From Icerya purchasi (taxonomy: Eukaryota; Arthropoda; Insecta; Hemiptera; Monophlebidae), in the NCBI GenBank assembly GCA_039619475.1, contig CM077116.1:152103088-152167087 (forward strand): DNA of 64,000 nucleotides. Direction: 5' to 3'. Below, piece after piece: positions 47,191 to 57,246 of the stretch. The position numbers and the translations under genes were made by a program. How positions within the stretch are numbered: position 1 is the first letter of the stretch; the number at the start of each line of letters is the position of its first letter. The notes beneath the pieces were generated by a model. The model was not told the origin of the DNA. It made no database searches and saw only the letters and a program-made list of their open reading frames with translations.

Positions 47191-47863
47191 ATAGTAAGAA
47201 TTATAAACGTTCGTTCATTTTGACAAGAATACGAGTATGTAAGAATTCGATAGTTTAAAAGGCGGCCGCTCTTTTCTAAACGTTTTCTTAAATCCACAAA
47301 AAAAAAAAAACAAATAGTTGCAGTGCATATATTTGATTGTAAACACTGCTGCATTGTAATCTGATCACAAATTTTATTGCAATGTTTGGATATATTATTA
47401 GTATTAGTGGCTGGAGTTGCTTGTTCTGAAAGGTTTGTCGTGAAAACGTTTCTTTCCTTTTTGGGACGGTCTAGCTCTTAATCGATCAACTCGGGATTTT
47501 TTAAACATTCATATCTAAATGTCGCACGCATCATAACTTAATGCAACTTCGTAAATCAAATCATTTATTAAAACTGAATTTAAATCGTATACAGCGCAGA
47601 TACGAATGAATATTATCTAAAATATGACAATAATCGGCAGGTTGTTTTATTTTATGATGTACAACCTTAGAATAATTATTTTTGCGTTTATTTCTTTAGT
47701 GGGTTTTTAAGGGTTATATTGCAGTTATTTTTAAAGATGACCCCTGTTTTCCGTATTTTCCCTTCGCCTGTCTTAGTATTTCTTTTAGTTCCGTAATATA
47801 GCTCTACTCCGGTATCAACTTCTTTTTTCGGAGGACAGGTTTATCATTTATGTATACATTAAC
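47191..47863. other. No recognised feature
   Basis: C-run at 47170-47179 and A-run near 47300, otherwise A+T-rich DNA. Confidence 0.4.
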
Positions 47864-48193
47864 TTACTTCTTGCGAGCCAACTTAAATATCTCATATAAG
47901 GGTAAAAAATATATGTATGCATTATCTTGAGTCGGCACATTTTGGGCTAATTTTATCATTATAGCGCGATTTATCTGTTTTCCTTTTCCGCACACTTCAA
48001 AATCACAGGTTTGTTTTTCACAGCACTTATAAATTCTTTTTGCAAAACAGTTATTGGCTGTATTATTGAATACAATTTTAATAGATTTATGTACTTTCCT
48101 TTCTCGCCTTAAATTAATTTTATTGATTCGTAAAGATTGGGGCACACGTAAAACGACATCCGTGCCCACACAGAGTGACCTTTCCGACAGCAA
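47864..48193 (-). CDS. Unidentified 109-codon open frame, no ATG
   Basis: A minus-strand open frame beginning at a TTG (no in-frame ATG before a stop two codons upstream). The product is basic, with a Cys-rich middle (CCEKQTCDFEVCGKGKQ) and a hydrophobic end. The composition looks protein-like, but I recognise no family. It could be an exon with an acceptor at TTAG|CG near 48197, part of a worn element, or chance in A+T-rich DNA. No neighbours support a function. Confidence 0.15.
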   Translation of the reverse strand: MLSERSLCVGTDVVLRVPQSLRINKINLRRERKVHKSIKIVFNNTANNCFAKRIYKCCEKQTCDFEVCGKGKQINRAIMIKLAQNVPTQDNAYIYFLPLYEIFKLARKK

Positions 48194-48834
48194 ACGCTAA
48201 TTCTCGAGTTTTATCTAATGAAATGTTATTTTCTCCGATTACATACTATCCGAAATTACTTTAAAATTTACGCTACCGGCAAAATCCGTCACGTAACATC
48301 CTGAATAACATTGCATCGCGTTGTATTTACACATACTGAAACGGTTTTATGTAATTGAGCGCGCGTAGAAATAAATATTCACCTTCCTTTTGTTTACGAT
48401 TTACACTGGCACAATTCGAAAGAATAATTTATGGAGTTGAATTTAAGCGGTCCTTCAATAACGCTTTTAACTGCGTAAAAGTTTTGTTCGTTTACTTCTG
48501 CGGGTGTAATAAATTATTAAGTGGAATGAATTGTAATCTTTCGGTGACATTTTGAATTTCGAAGTAAACTGTTAAGCGATCGGCGTATGTCGAACAAACA
48601 TTTGTTTTTGTGTTTTTTTTTTTGAAATTACTGAAAGAACACTAGCAAGTGGTAATCAACTTCTGTTGTAATTGAGAATGACGGGCGACAAGTCTTTTAT
48701 ACGGATTTATTTCGTTTTTTATTTTTCTTATTTCATTCGGTTGGGTATACCGACGTTTTTGTCAGTCTTTTGCGTAATTCTTAAGCAATCAACCTTTATG
48801 AGCCCATGTCAGAATCGGTCGAATATAAAACTAT
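48194..48834. other. No recognised feature
   Basis: Unassigned sequence between two open frames. Confidence 0.35.
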
Positions 48835-49038
48835 CTAGAAGTAAAAATCTGCGGAAAGTTCAATCGAGTCGCCTGGGCTAACATACACATATGTACTCGA
48901 CTTTATAACTCTGTCACTGACTAATCTCTGTACTAATGCACATTTGGGTGTAGATTTTATTTCAAGTCCCACTACGTTTCGCCACGAGCCCGATTCGTCG
49001 CTGACGTTTAATAATGCGAGATAAATAATTATATTCAT
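48835..49038 (-). CDS. Unidentified 67-codon open frame
   Basis: ATG-started minus-strand frame with an even, beta-strand-like composition (SWRNVVGLEIKS, VYVSPGDSIELSADFYF). TATAA lies about 20 bases upstream of the ATG. I do not recognise it. It is listed because its amino-acid balance differs from the Phe/Ile/Lys-rich chance frames around it. Confidence 0.15.
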   Translation of the reverse strand: MNIIIYLALLNVSDESGSWRNVVGLEIKSTPKCALVQRLVSDRVIKSSTYVYVSPGDSIELSADFYF

Positions 49039-50765
49039 TTTCGTTAATGCGTTATAAAGGTTCGATGAAATGTAATATTAAACATACCGGATGAAAATCA
49101 TTCTTAAATTTCGCAATTACTAGGACAGGAGGCTTCGCCGTGTTAATCGCCAGGGATTGTAATAAAAAATTTGAACAAAAAAGTGTTTATTGTAAAATTT
49201 CTTCAAATATAATATTACGAGTTACTTTACTTTCCGATTTAATTTCAATACCTAATATAATTAAAAAATAAAGCGCCATATAGGTAAAAAATTTTGCACA
49301 ATTATGAGAGAATATATTTTACTGTAAAAAATTATTTTATATAACAGAGTATTAGACGTACAAATGATATTTTATTAATAAAGAATTTTATATATTTAAT
49401 AAATTTTTTTCAACAATAAGTGCATATTATACTATGAAAATGTTCATAAAATTAATAAATATATAAAAGAAATTAAATGGAATTTTAGTTTTTGTCAATA
49501 TCCTCGTTAATTACGTCACAATTTGCTGCATTATGGAAAATACAACTCAAAATTTCTGCTGACTTTACAATTTTTGATAAATATTACACTGTAGCTATTT
49601 ATAAGGGGAATGATTGTAAAATTTCAAAACTAAGGAAATTGCTAACATACATTAATGGTAAAAAAAAAAAAAAAAAAAGATTCTGTCAGTCGAGGATTAA
49701 TCGGTTATGGCAGTTTACACGCTTGAAAAAACGTTGCTAAAAACAATAAATAAAGTACAAATAATGTATAAAAAAAAAAAAAAAAAAAAAAGAGGAAGGA
49801 GCAATTAAAATAAAAAAATCGCAAAAAAAGAAAAATATTTATTGATCTATTGGAATTTCTTCAAACGGTATTTTTAACTGTAAACATTAAAAATGATCGT
49901 GTAATCTGCCTACGATGGAATCCACCTGCATTTTTAAATCCAGATAATTCCTTCATAAATAATATAAATAAAAAGAGTGGCGAGAATTCTGTTTTGAGAA
50001 ATTTTGAGAATTTAATAAAAATATTCATCAAGAAGATATCTCGATTATATTATTACATCAGTGTTTTTTAATCAAATAATCACATGCGTCGACGATATAG
50101 CTATGTCGTATTCAGCGTGTAGATTCAAAGTATGCAAATATGACGTTATCAAATCGTCTAACAATGTGGCAGAACTGTTTGGCTTGTATCGTTCAGTTCG
50201 ACAGAATGTTAACACATCACGTTCACTATAAACGAGTCATCTTAAACTTTAAATCAGTAACACTGAAATTCTGCAATTACTTAAATGCGCGCATCTCTAA
50301 ACTTGCACACACGGGATATTCATATGGCTCAGACAAACACTATCGTCAACTGAGAAATCTGATGTAAATGATAAGAGTTACTTAACAGAGTTCTAGCTTA
50401 AATTTGAAGTTAATAGAAGTACTAAGAGAAGCAATCTCCGATGGAGATATGTAGTAACAATACTTTGTCACCATCGAAATATCATTCGAATCTAGAGCAC
50501 TTTATACAGACTCAAATGTACACCGTGTATATTTGTGTCCACGAAGTTTATTAAGTTACGAAAAAGACTCTTCAGCAGATTGCATTAACGATATGTACAG
50601 AATTTGTATTGTCCGGCTGTGATCCGTCAAGACATCTTTTCGTCTACTAATCATGTATTTCTGTGCATTACAAATCATTGAAGAAAAATGCCCCAGCAAA
50701 TTTTATTACATGAAAAAAAAACAACATACAAAATGGTAAACTGTTGGACTTATTAATATTATCTG
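49039..50765. other. A+T-rich, unassigned
   Basis: A-runs at 49661-49679 and 49770-49791. Short plus-strand open frames at 49492, 49850 and 50140 have no family signature. Confidence 0.4.
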
Positions 50766-50836
50766 ATTAATTACCGATATAAGTTTATTAATTATCGTTA
50801 TCAGCTTATTAATTACCGATATAAGCCTATTAATAG
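50766..50836 (+). repeat. 21-bp tandem repeat, three and a half copies
   Basis: Units ATTAATTACCGATATAAG(YYT) at 50766, 50787 and 50808, and a partial at 50829. Units 1 and 3 differ only in the last three bases; unit 2 differs in a few more. Confidence 0.85.
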
Positions 50837-50890
50837 AAAAACATATTATAAGACTTGTGGAAAATAAAATCTCAAGATCGCTTTAACTCC

Positions 50891-50892
<2 letters not shown>

Positions 50893-50937
<45 letters not shown>
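50893..50937. repeat. (TA)n microsatellite
   Basis: Uninterrupted TA dinucleotides, about 22 copies. Confidence 0.95.
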
Positions 50938-50942
<5 letters not shown>

Positions 50943-51513
50943 TGTAATCATTAGAAAAAAAACTGATATATCCGCGGTTCTTAGTGTACAATATAATAGT
51001 GTACATCAGCTAAAAAAAAAATCATCAGCAAATATATTATAGTGCTTACATTACATAAACAAAAAAAAAAAAAAAATAAACAAAAATGAAATAAAATCAG
51101 AAAATAGTAGAATAATAAAATAATAATCGGTAATTTTTAAATAAACAATTGCGCACATGCTGGCAGAGAAAATGTGCTTATATATGATATCCTATGGTCA
51201 GCCAAAAGTGAATGTTCCATATCACGGATTGCGTCCGGATGGAGTTGGAAGGAAAGAAGTGATCGAAGGATAGACACGGCCGGAGGATTTTGGTCGCAAG
51301 ACGGTTGCTTGAATTTTTCATCTCTTTTCAAAAATTAATACTTGATTTTTTCTCTTCCGGTCGTTTAATATTGACGTGCAGAAAAAGTCATCGACTGCGT
51401 AAAAAGACAGTTACCTTCTTCTTTTGGATATTTAACCGTTTGATATTTGTCAAATACGTAGTCGTGAAGTCAAGAAATCGTTTTCGAAATTCATTTCTCG
51501 AAGTAAATTATTA

Positions 51514-51834
51514 TTATCGGTCGAAATAAATGCAACCTTCGTCGATATCGCGGCGATCGAAAAGCCAGCGGATCACCGACTCGGCAGATACCGGATTATC
51601 GCCGACTATAGTGGTACGTAGAACTTTTTCTCCTTCATTGCCGTACTGAGTTTCTGAGCATAGACGACTAGCCTTACGTTCCAGTTGTACAGTTACAGGT
51701 AGTAGCATTTCAGTAGTAATACTAAAAAGTTGTACGTCTACGGCAGATTCACGAGACAGCAGCGATGGCATAACACCGAGGACACGAGAAAATAAGCACT
51801 GTGCGCTATAATTCAATAAGGAAAAATAAATCAT
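51514..51834 (-). CDS. Unidentified coding-looking segment, 106 codons
   Basis: An open frame on the minus strand that is clearly more GC-rich than its flanks. The product has a balanced, globular look: LFSRVLGVMPSLLSRES, then LLPVTVQLERKASRLC, and a C-terminus ESVIRWLFDRRDIDEGCIYF. The ATG at 51832-51834 may not be the real start, because the first eight codons are A+T-rich and an acceptor-like ATAG lies at about 51806. I do not recognise a family. It may be an exon of a host gene, an element-encoded protein, or chance helped by the higher GC content. Confidence 0.25.
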   Translation of the reverse strand: MIYFSLLNYSAQCLFSRVLGVMPSLLSRESAVDVQLFSITTEMLLPVTVQLERKASRLCSETQYGNEGEKVLRTTIVGDNPVSAESVIRWLFDRRDIDEGCIYFDR

Positions 51835-53189
51835 ATTCCTATAAAAAGATATTCTGGGCAGACTCTTATTCGAGCTCTAAGCGGACGTGGGAAATTACGA
51901 AAATATCTTTTTAAAATGAACATAACGGATTCAGCAAATACATACCATGGCGCCAAAAAGATAATAATTCCCATAATTGCGAAGACTCGGCAATCAACTT
52001 TCCGATATACACTTGGTCTACCTCTACAGACAAATGTAAGAATATAAAAATTACACCTCAAAGAAAATCGTTGCAGTTTGCCGAATCGGTAAACCCGAAA
52101 TCGTACAATGCATCATTTTGTTAAAGTCATTAATAAAAATCGCAGCGAATGAAAAAAAAACACCTCAGGCTATATTAATAATATTACGTTTAGAAAAAAG
52201 AAGAAAAAAAAATCTTATCGGTTTAAGTAAAAGAAAATTTTTCTTTAAAAGACAGGAGGAGAAAATTGATGATGTTTAATAACATCATCAGTTTGAAAAT
52301 TTAGTAAACGTAATCTAGCGAAAGAATCAGACAAGCTCTGCATAAAATAATTGCGAATTTCGCTGCAATATAACGTCCATTAACTCAGAACCTGATTACG
52401 CAGCGTAAGACATAAACAGCGAATTACTTAAAATTGATCTCCCGTCTTCGGAAGACGGTCTTCCGATAACGTTCGATTAGATATTCAGGGAGTGATGTCC
52501 GACGCATAATCAGAAATAGCTCGTTCTGCTGCATGTCAGATATCGTGCGTCACTTTTTAATATGGTACGAGTGTAATCTCATCAACTGTAATAAATACAC
52601 ACGTCCATCACGATCCAACTTCGCACATGGCGGCGATTAATGTCTTGAACCGGTTCGTTAAAAATCGTTAATTTATTAATGATTTCGCTTTTTACATTAT
52701 CGCAATTCCGAATAAACGAAAGAAATTACAATCTCCTACTTAGGTTGTAAATGCTTTTTGGTCTAACGTTTCGCTTGTTCCGAAGCGATTAATTCTGGTT
52801 CGGAATAAATGAGCATGAAGTGGCATTATGTGTGGTTTTTTTTTTCTCTTTTTAAAACGAAAAGGAAATTTAGAAAGGTTTTCGAGATTTAACAATTTCT
52901 AAGTTTAAAAAAAAAAAAAAAAGTAGCCTTTTCAAAAATGTAATAAAACTGTTAGACTAGGTGCCATGTGCCGTTAGAAATGAAGATAAGCGTATAAGTT
53001 TATTTTTAATTGAAAATAAAATTAACTTTTTATTAACGTAGTACATGAAAAACCACTTATTAATCAATCGGAAACAAATTATTTAAATTAAAGCAATTTG
53101 AAAAGATAATAAACGAATATTACATTAATAAGTTCCAGGAAATTTTGATAAGGTAATATATCAATTTTTTTCCGAGCATAACTGAAAGA
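51835..53189. other. Unassigned; two small perfect palindromes
   Basis: Perfect hairpins TGATGATGTT-TAAT-AACATCATCA near 52267-52290 and CCGTCTTC-G-GAAGACGG near 52442-52458. A possible continuation of coding-looking sequence on the minus strand runs to about 52060, with no family recognised. Confidence 0.4.
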
Positions 53190-53648
53190 ATTAACAATAA
53201 TATTTATGTACCAAATTATTTGAACGTACAGCTCCGTATCAGGGAATATCTAAAGATTATCTAAAAAGATTTCAAATTTCAGATTCAGATAGATGTGTCA
53301 GATGTAATTTACAGGATAATATAGGATACATATTTTACAAGGATTCAAAAGCGATAATATCGATAGTATAATATTTAATAGTTGTATAGATGATCTTACA
53401 AACAAACTTTTTAAAGAATTTAATAAATTTTTAATAAATTTAAACGGATATCTGGAAATAGCATATTTATATTAAAAGATCCTAGTATTAAGTACATATT
53501 TTAAATAGATAAGTATAATAATAATGTAATCATGTAATGTGGGATTATTAATGTGTCAGCAAAACTTAATTTAGATTTGGTCTCATATTAATCAACCGTA
53601 ACGGAAATATTGTAAATAATAAGTATATTACGTATATAAAAAAAAAAA
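53190..53648 (+). pseudogene. LINE C-terminal zinc-knuckle relic with poly-A
   Basis: Plus-strand text APYQGISKDYLKRFQISDSD then RCVRCNLQDNIGYI fits the C-terminal 'FxxYLxRFxIxxSxxCxxCxxxxxxxHILF' zinc-knuckle block of R1/I/Jockey-group LINEs. A later stretch (NSCIDDLTNKLFKEFNKFL) resembles the terminal helices. The usual His ligand before 'ILF' is lost. It ends in an A-run at about 53638-53648. Only the extreme 3' end of an element is present. Confidence 0.6.
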
Positions 53649-54059
53649 CTACCGGTCCACTTAAGCTGTTTGTTAAGGTTAATTTCATGTAGCTGGCATT
53701 ATAAGAAAAACCTGTTGCTGCGCCACGCGCGAGAATTAATTAATCGCACTATAAAAAAAGTAAATCGCCAAAAAAAATGATAATAGAGTATTATTGGAAA
53801 ATATTTATTTAATAAAAATCGCAATTTAAATGGAACACATTTAATACGAGTAGGTTACAAAATATGTCCATCTTAGTTTCAGTTCAATCACGGCTTCAAA
53901 ATTAATCAGTTAACAATAAAAAATAACACGGCTATCTTGAAGTCGAATTTTTTTGTTTTTCTTAAGACTATTTTCTATTTCACAATTTTTAATGTAAATA
54001 TTTTTCAGTAATCTTCTAGTAACAGCGCACGAAAAATACTGAACGGATTTAATATAAAC
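53649..54059. other. No recognised feature
   Basis: A+T-rich spacer between two LINE relics. Confidence 0.4.
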
Positions 54060-54940
54060 GGAACAAGAATATAGCGTATATAAGCTACGCTGATGACCAA
54101 ATATATTTGGCGGAGTCGGGAGGAAATCTACAAAAAAATAATGAATATAATATCAGTAGAAGGTAAAAAATTAGAAATGAAAATAAACGTTAAAAAGACA
54201 AAAGTTACGAGATTAGCAAAAACATTAAATAAATCTCCAGTGGAAATATATAATACATATATAGATGGGGGAAAAATTGAACAAGTAACCAAATACATCT
54301 ACCTGCGGAGTTTAATTACAGAAAATTGGAAAGACGATGATGAAATACGGAGAAGAATAGGCTGTGGCCGAACTACATTTAATAATTTAGAACGAGCGCT
54401 TAAAGATAGAAAATTAAACATACAATTAAAAATACGAGAATTCTTCACTACTTCGTATGGGGTCAACAATGCAATACGCTTCGGAAACCTGGACGATGTC
54501 ATCGGAGGCTAACAAAAAGAAAATCAATGCCTTCGAGTTGTGGTGCAACAGAAGAATTCACAGAATATCATGGAAGGAAAAAGTAACAAGTGTAGTAGTA
54601 TTGAATAAATGTAAAATTAGTAGGCCAAACGGCTAATAAATTTCATTGGAGTAGCAAAAAAGAAATACTTTGGACATAAAATACGAGAAGAAGATCTTTT
54701 CACGACTACGATACAAGAGAAAATTCAGGGAAAAAGATCACGAGGAAGGAGACAGATGGAATACATACGTGGAATAGCTGGAATAAATTCACTTTTGGAA
54801 CCAGGCGGAGACAGATGGAATACATACGTGGAATAGCTGGAATAAATTCACTTTTGGAACCAGGCGGAGACAACTGTAGTAGAACGAGGTGTCGCACCAA
54901 TTTCCTGAACAGGAGATGGAAATGATGATGATTACTCTTG
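54060..54940 (+). pseudogene. RTE-clade LINE fragment (RT core to 3' end)
   Basis: Starts just before the catalytic YADD box (54086-54097). It continues through a stretch with INVKKTKVTRLAK (54184-54223), GGKIEQVTKYIYLRSLITEN, DDEIRRRIGCGRTTFNNLER and the C-terminal FELWCNRRIHRISWKEKVTS-like block near 54530-54590. It closes near a GATGATGAT run at 54921-54930. Frames are broken but similarity is continuous. Near the 3' end it contains an exact 59-bp tandem duplication. It is 5'-truncated within the RT. Confidence 0.82.
54749..54866 (+). repeat. Exact 59-bp tandem duplication inside the RTE fragment
   Basis: 54749-54807 and 54808-54866 are identical, each beginning GAGACAGATGGAATACATAC and ending AACCAGGCG. 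The next bases repeat only GAGACA. Perfect identity within a much-mutated element indicates a recent duplication. Confidence 0.95.
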
Positions 54941-55534
54941 TTAAGCACGATATATATCTAAGCATTTCGAAACACTAGTTTATCTTTAAATGTGAATATA
55001 ATTTCCACAAAAATCAAATAAAATATAATAAATAATTGTAACAGAACTTCTTTTAAAGTTATCTCTCTTGTTATGCATGATATATACATATAAATATAAA
55101 GTAAGTAAAGAAAGTCCCATACCCTTTACAGGGCGTCAGGGATTGTGAAGTTAAGCTTCTCATAATTGTATAAAGTCCAACGGCACTAACGAAAGTTGGG
55201 GGGCCAGTTCCTTTCTACCTTTGGATTATCCGCCTTTACTTTCGCAGATTTCTATGGTACCCAATTATCCCAGATTAGGTATAAACTTGGGATCGACTTG
55301 GATCCGGAACATATATATATATATATACATGCGTTTCGAATCGTTATAGTTTACCTCTAAACGTAAATATATTTTCTAAAAAACTTAAATAAAAGATGGT
55401 AAAAAATTGTAACGAAATTTCTTTTTGCATGAATTATATTAAAAATGTAAATTTAAAACATATCAAAACCCACTCTAATCCAAATAGTACGTTTTTGATC
55501 GTGATTGAAAGATAATTTAACTCGTACGGTAAAC
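54941..55534. other. Unassigned, possibly another dispersed repeat
   Basis: 55095-55310 is GC-richer (TCCCATACCCTTTACAGGG ... TGGGGGGCCAGTTCCTTTC ... GGTACCCAATTATCCCAGAT) and has the feel of a dispersed repeat, but I cannot place it. (TA)n at 55313-55327. Confidence 0.35.
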
Positions 55535-56804
55535 CATAGGCGTACCCAGGCTAGTTTTTCGGATGGGTGGGGAATTAAAAAAAAAAAAAACACGTGATAG
55601 GAAAAAGAATTTCATGCAGCACCTTAAAGTGCACAGCAAATAAAGCACACTTTTCAAAACATTATTTGTATTTTCATCGGCTAAAAATATTTAAATATGT
55701 AACCAAACTCTATCACTTACCGTGCCGAATTGCTAAAAAATGTCTTTGAATTATTTTGCTAAATGGCACACACAACTCGAAATACACAAGACGCTTGCGT
55801 GAAACTAATGTGATTGACTTTGTCAGCTCACTGACAATTACTTAGTTTATACGGGCATTTTCAGCTGATTTTAATAGCTTATTTCACGATAAATCACCGC
55901 AAATATTTCCCAAAAAGCCAAGACTATTAAGGGATTAGTGGCAAAAGTTAAATCTGCTATTTTAAGCTGATTCAGCGTTAAATCGATTGTTAGGGTTTCC
56001 ACTATTGCCATTTTTATTTTTTGAATATATTATTTGCTACTTATACATTCTCCACTATCATTAATACTAAAATTTAAGTTATTTTTTTTTTAACATCTGA
56101 CACACTTTTTATTAACCATTTAAGCATGTTCAGAAAAAATGAAGTAAAATAGGCAGCACTGCTCTAAATAAAAAACAGAAACAAGCAAACATTTTCATAC
56201 GAAAACTGCGTGGTTTTATTTGAATAATTTTAAGTGATTATTTGCTTATATTGGATACTTCATTGCAACTGGTGTTTAGCTCAGAATTGAAATACGTGGC
56301 AGAGTCCAGCCTAAAGCACAGAAACATATGGTACGCTGCTAAATCGTAAAATCAGTTGCCAAATTTCCTGAATCTAAAAAAATTCCCAGTAGACTAAGTA
56401 AATGACAGACATTACACAGATAGTTGAAATGTTGCTATTACAGGAAAATCATACTCAGCAAAGATTAAAGAAATATAGAAGATATCCGATTGGCATTTTT
56501 TGACGCGAAACTATTAGGGTCACAGCTGATTTGGACTGAAAAACATCGAAATGCTTGAGACGCGATTAGGCGCACGCCATGCGAGAGGGCGAGAGAGAGC
56601 TGTAAAGAAAGCGAGAGAAAGAGAGAGGGAAATTTCTCATGATTTTGCTGGGAAATTTTATCGGATATCTTCTATTTTCTTTAATCTTTGACTCGGTGTT
56701 TCTTTTTTTAAATGCAACTAGGCCTAAATAGATAGAAGGAGCGCATAGTGGCTTTATTTCGGGGGGGGGGTAATCCCCCCAAATCCCCCCTCGGTATGCT
56801 CATG
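55535..56804. mobile_element. TIR element, longer relative of 22457-22780
   Basis: The left end CATAGGCGTACCCAGG matches the 22457 element. The right end, inverted, is CATGAGCATACCGAGG, followed inward by runs of G/C (10 G at 56761-56770). The 1.27-kb interior holds no recognisable transposase. It does contain a GA-rich microsatellite (56580-56630) and a nested hairpin (56456-56694). GTAAA lies next to both ends (55529-55533 and near 56806), which may be part of a target duplication. Confidence 0.6.
56456..56694. mobile_element. Nested foldback element
   Basis: The left arm CAGCAAAGATTAAAGAAATA...GATATCCGAT (56456-56490) pairs with the right arm ATCGGATATCTTCTATTTTC...AATCTTTG (56660-56694) with about three differences. 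It lies inside the larger TIR element. Confidence 0.65.
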
Positions 56805-57046
56805 CTGTAAACGGTTAAGAACCAGCAACTTCCAGTGAAAAATGGAATTACATCCAGACGCGCAAATCTGCAAAGCACGATGAAACAGCAATGACCGGTC
56901 TAATTTGCGAATGTACTTGTTAGATTCGGATGCTATATTCTAGTGTAGTGTTGAAGTAAGTGTTTAGTGAACAAAAATGACTAATCATTGGATACTTTCC
57001 CTAATATAAAATAACTAAATTTCTTAATAACAAAGTAAAATAAGTA
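56805..57046. other. No recognised feature
   Basis: Short A+T-rich spacer. Confidence 0.4.
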
Positions 57047-57246
57047 TAAAATAATTTACTTTAATAAATTCAAATATCACATTCTATAAACGTTTTCGGG
57101 CTATATCATCAGCTAACAACACAAAGTACACTCAATTAAAACTAAAATCATACAGTTTTAATTGAGTGTGTGTTGTCAGCTGACGATAAGCCATGCCCGA
57201 AAACGCTTTTGGAATAAAGTATTTAAATTTATTAAAGTAACATAAT
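57047..57246. mobile_element. Foldback MITE, family A copy 2
   Basis: The same core as the 21571 element (CGGGCTATATCATCAGCTAA followed by CAACACA), with outer arms ATTTACTTTAATAAATT ... AATTTATTAAAGTAA. Arms are about 95 bp and more diverged than in copy 1; the right arm reads CAGCTGACGATAAGCC. Confidence 0.8.

Noticed and set aside
47864..51834. Endogenous virus island
   Set aside because: Considered because several orphan frames cluster here, but no viral family signature is recognisable and chance frames of this size are expected in A+T-rich DNA.
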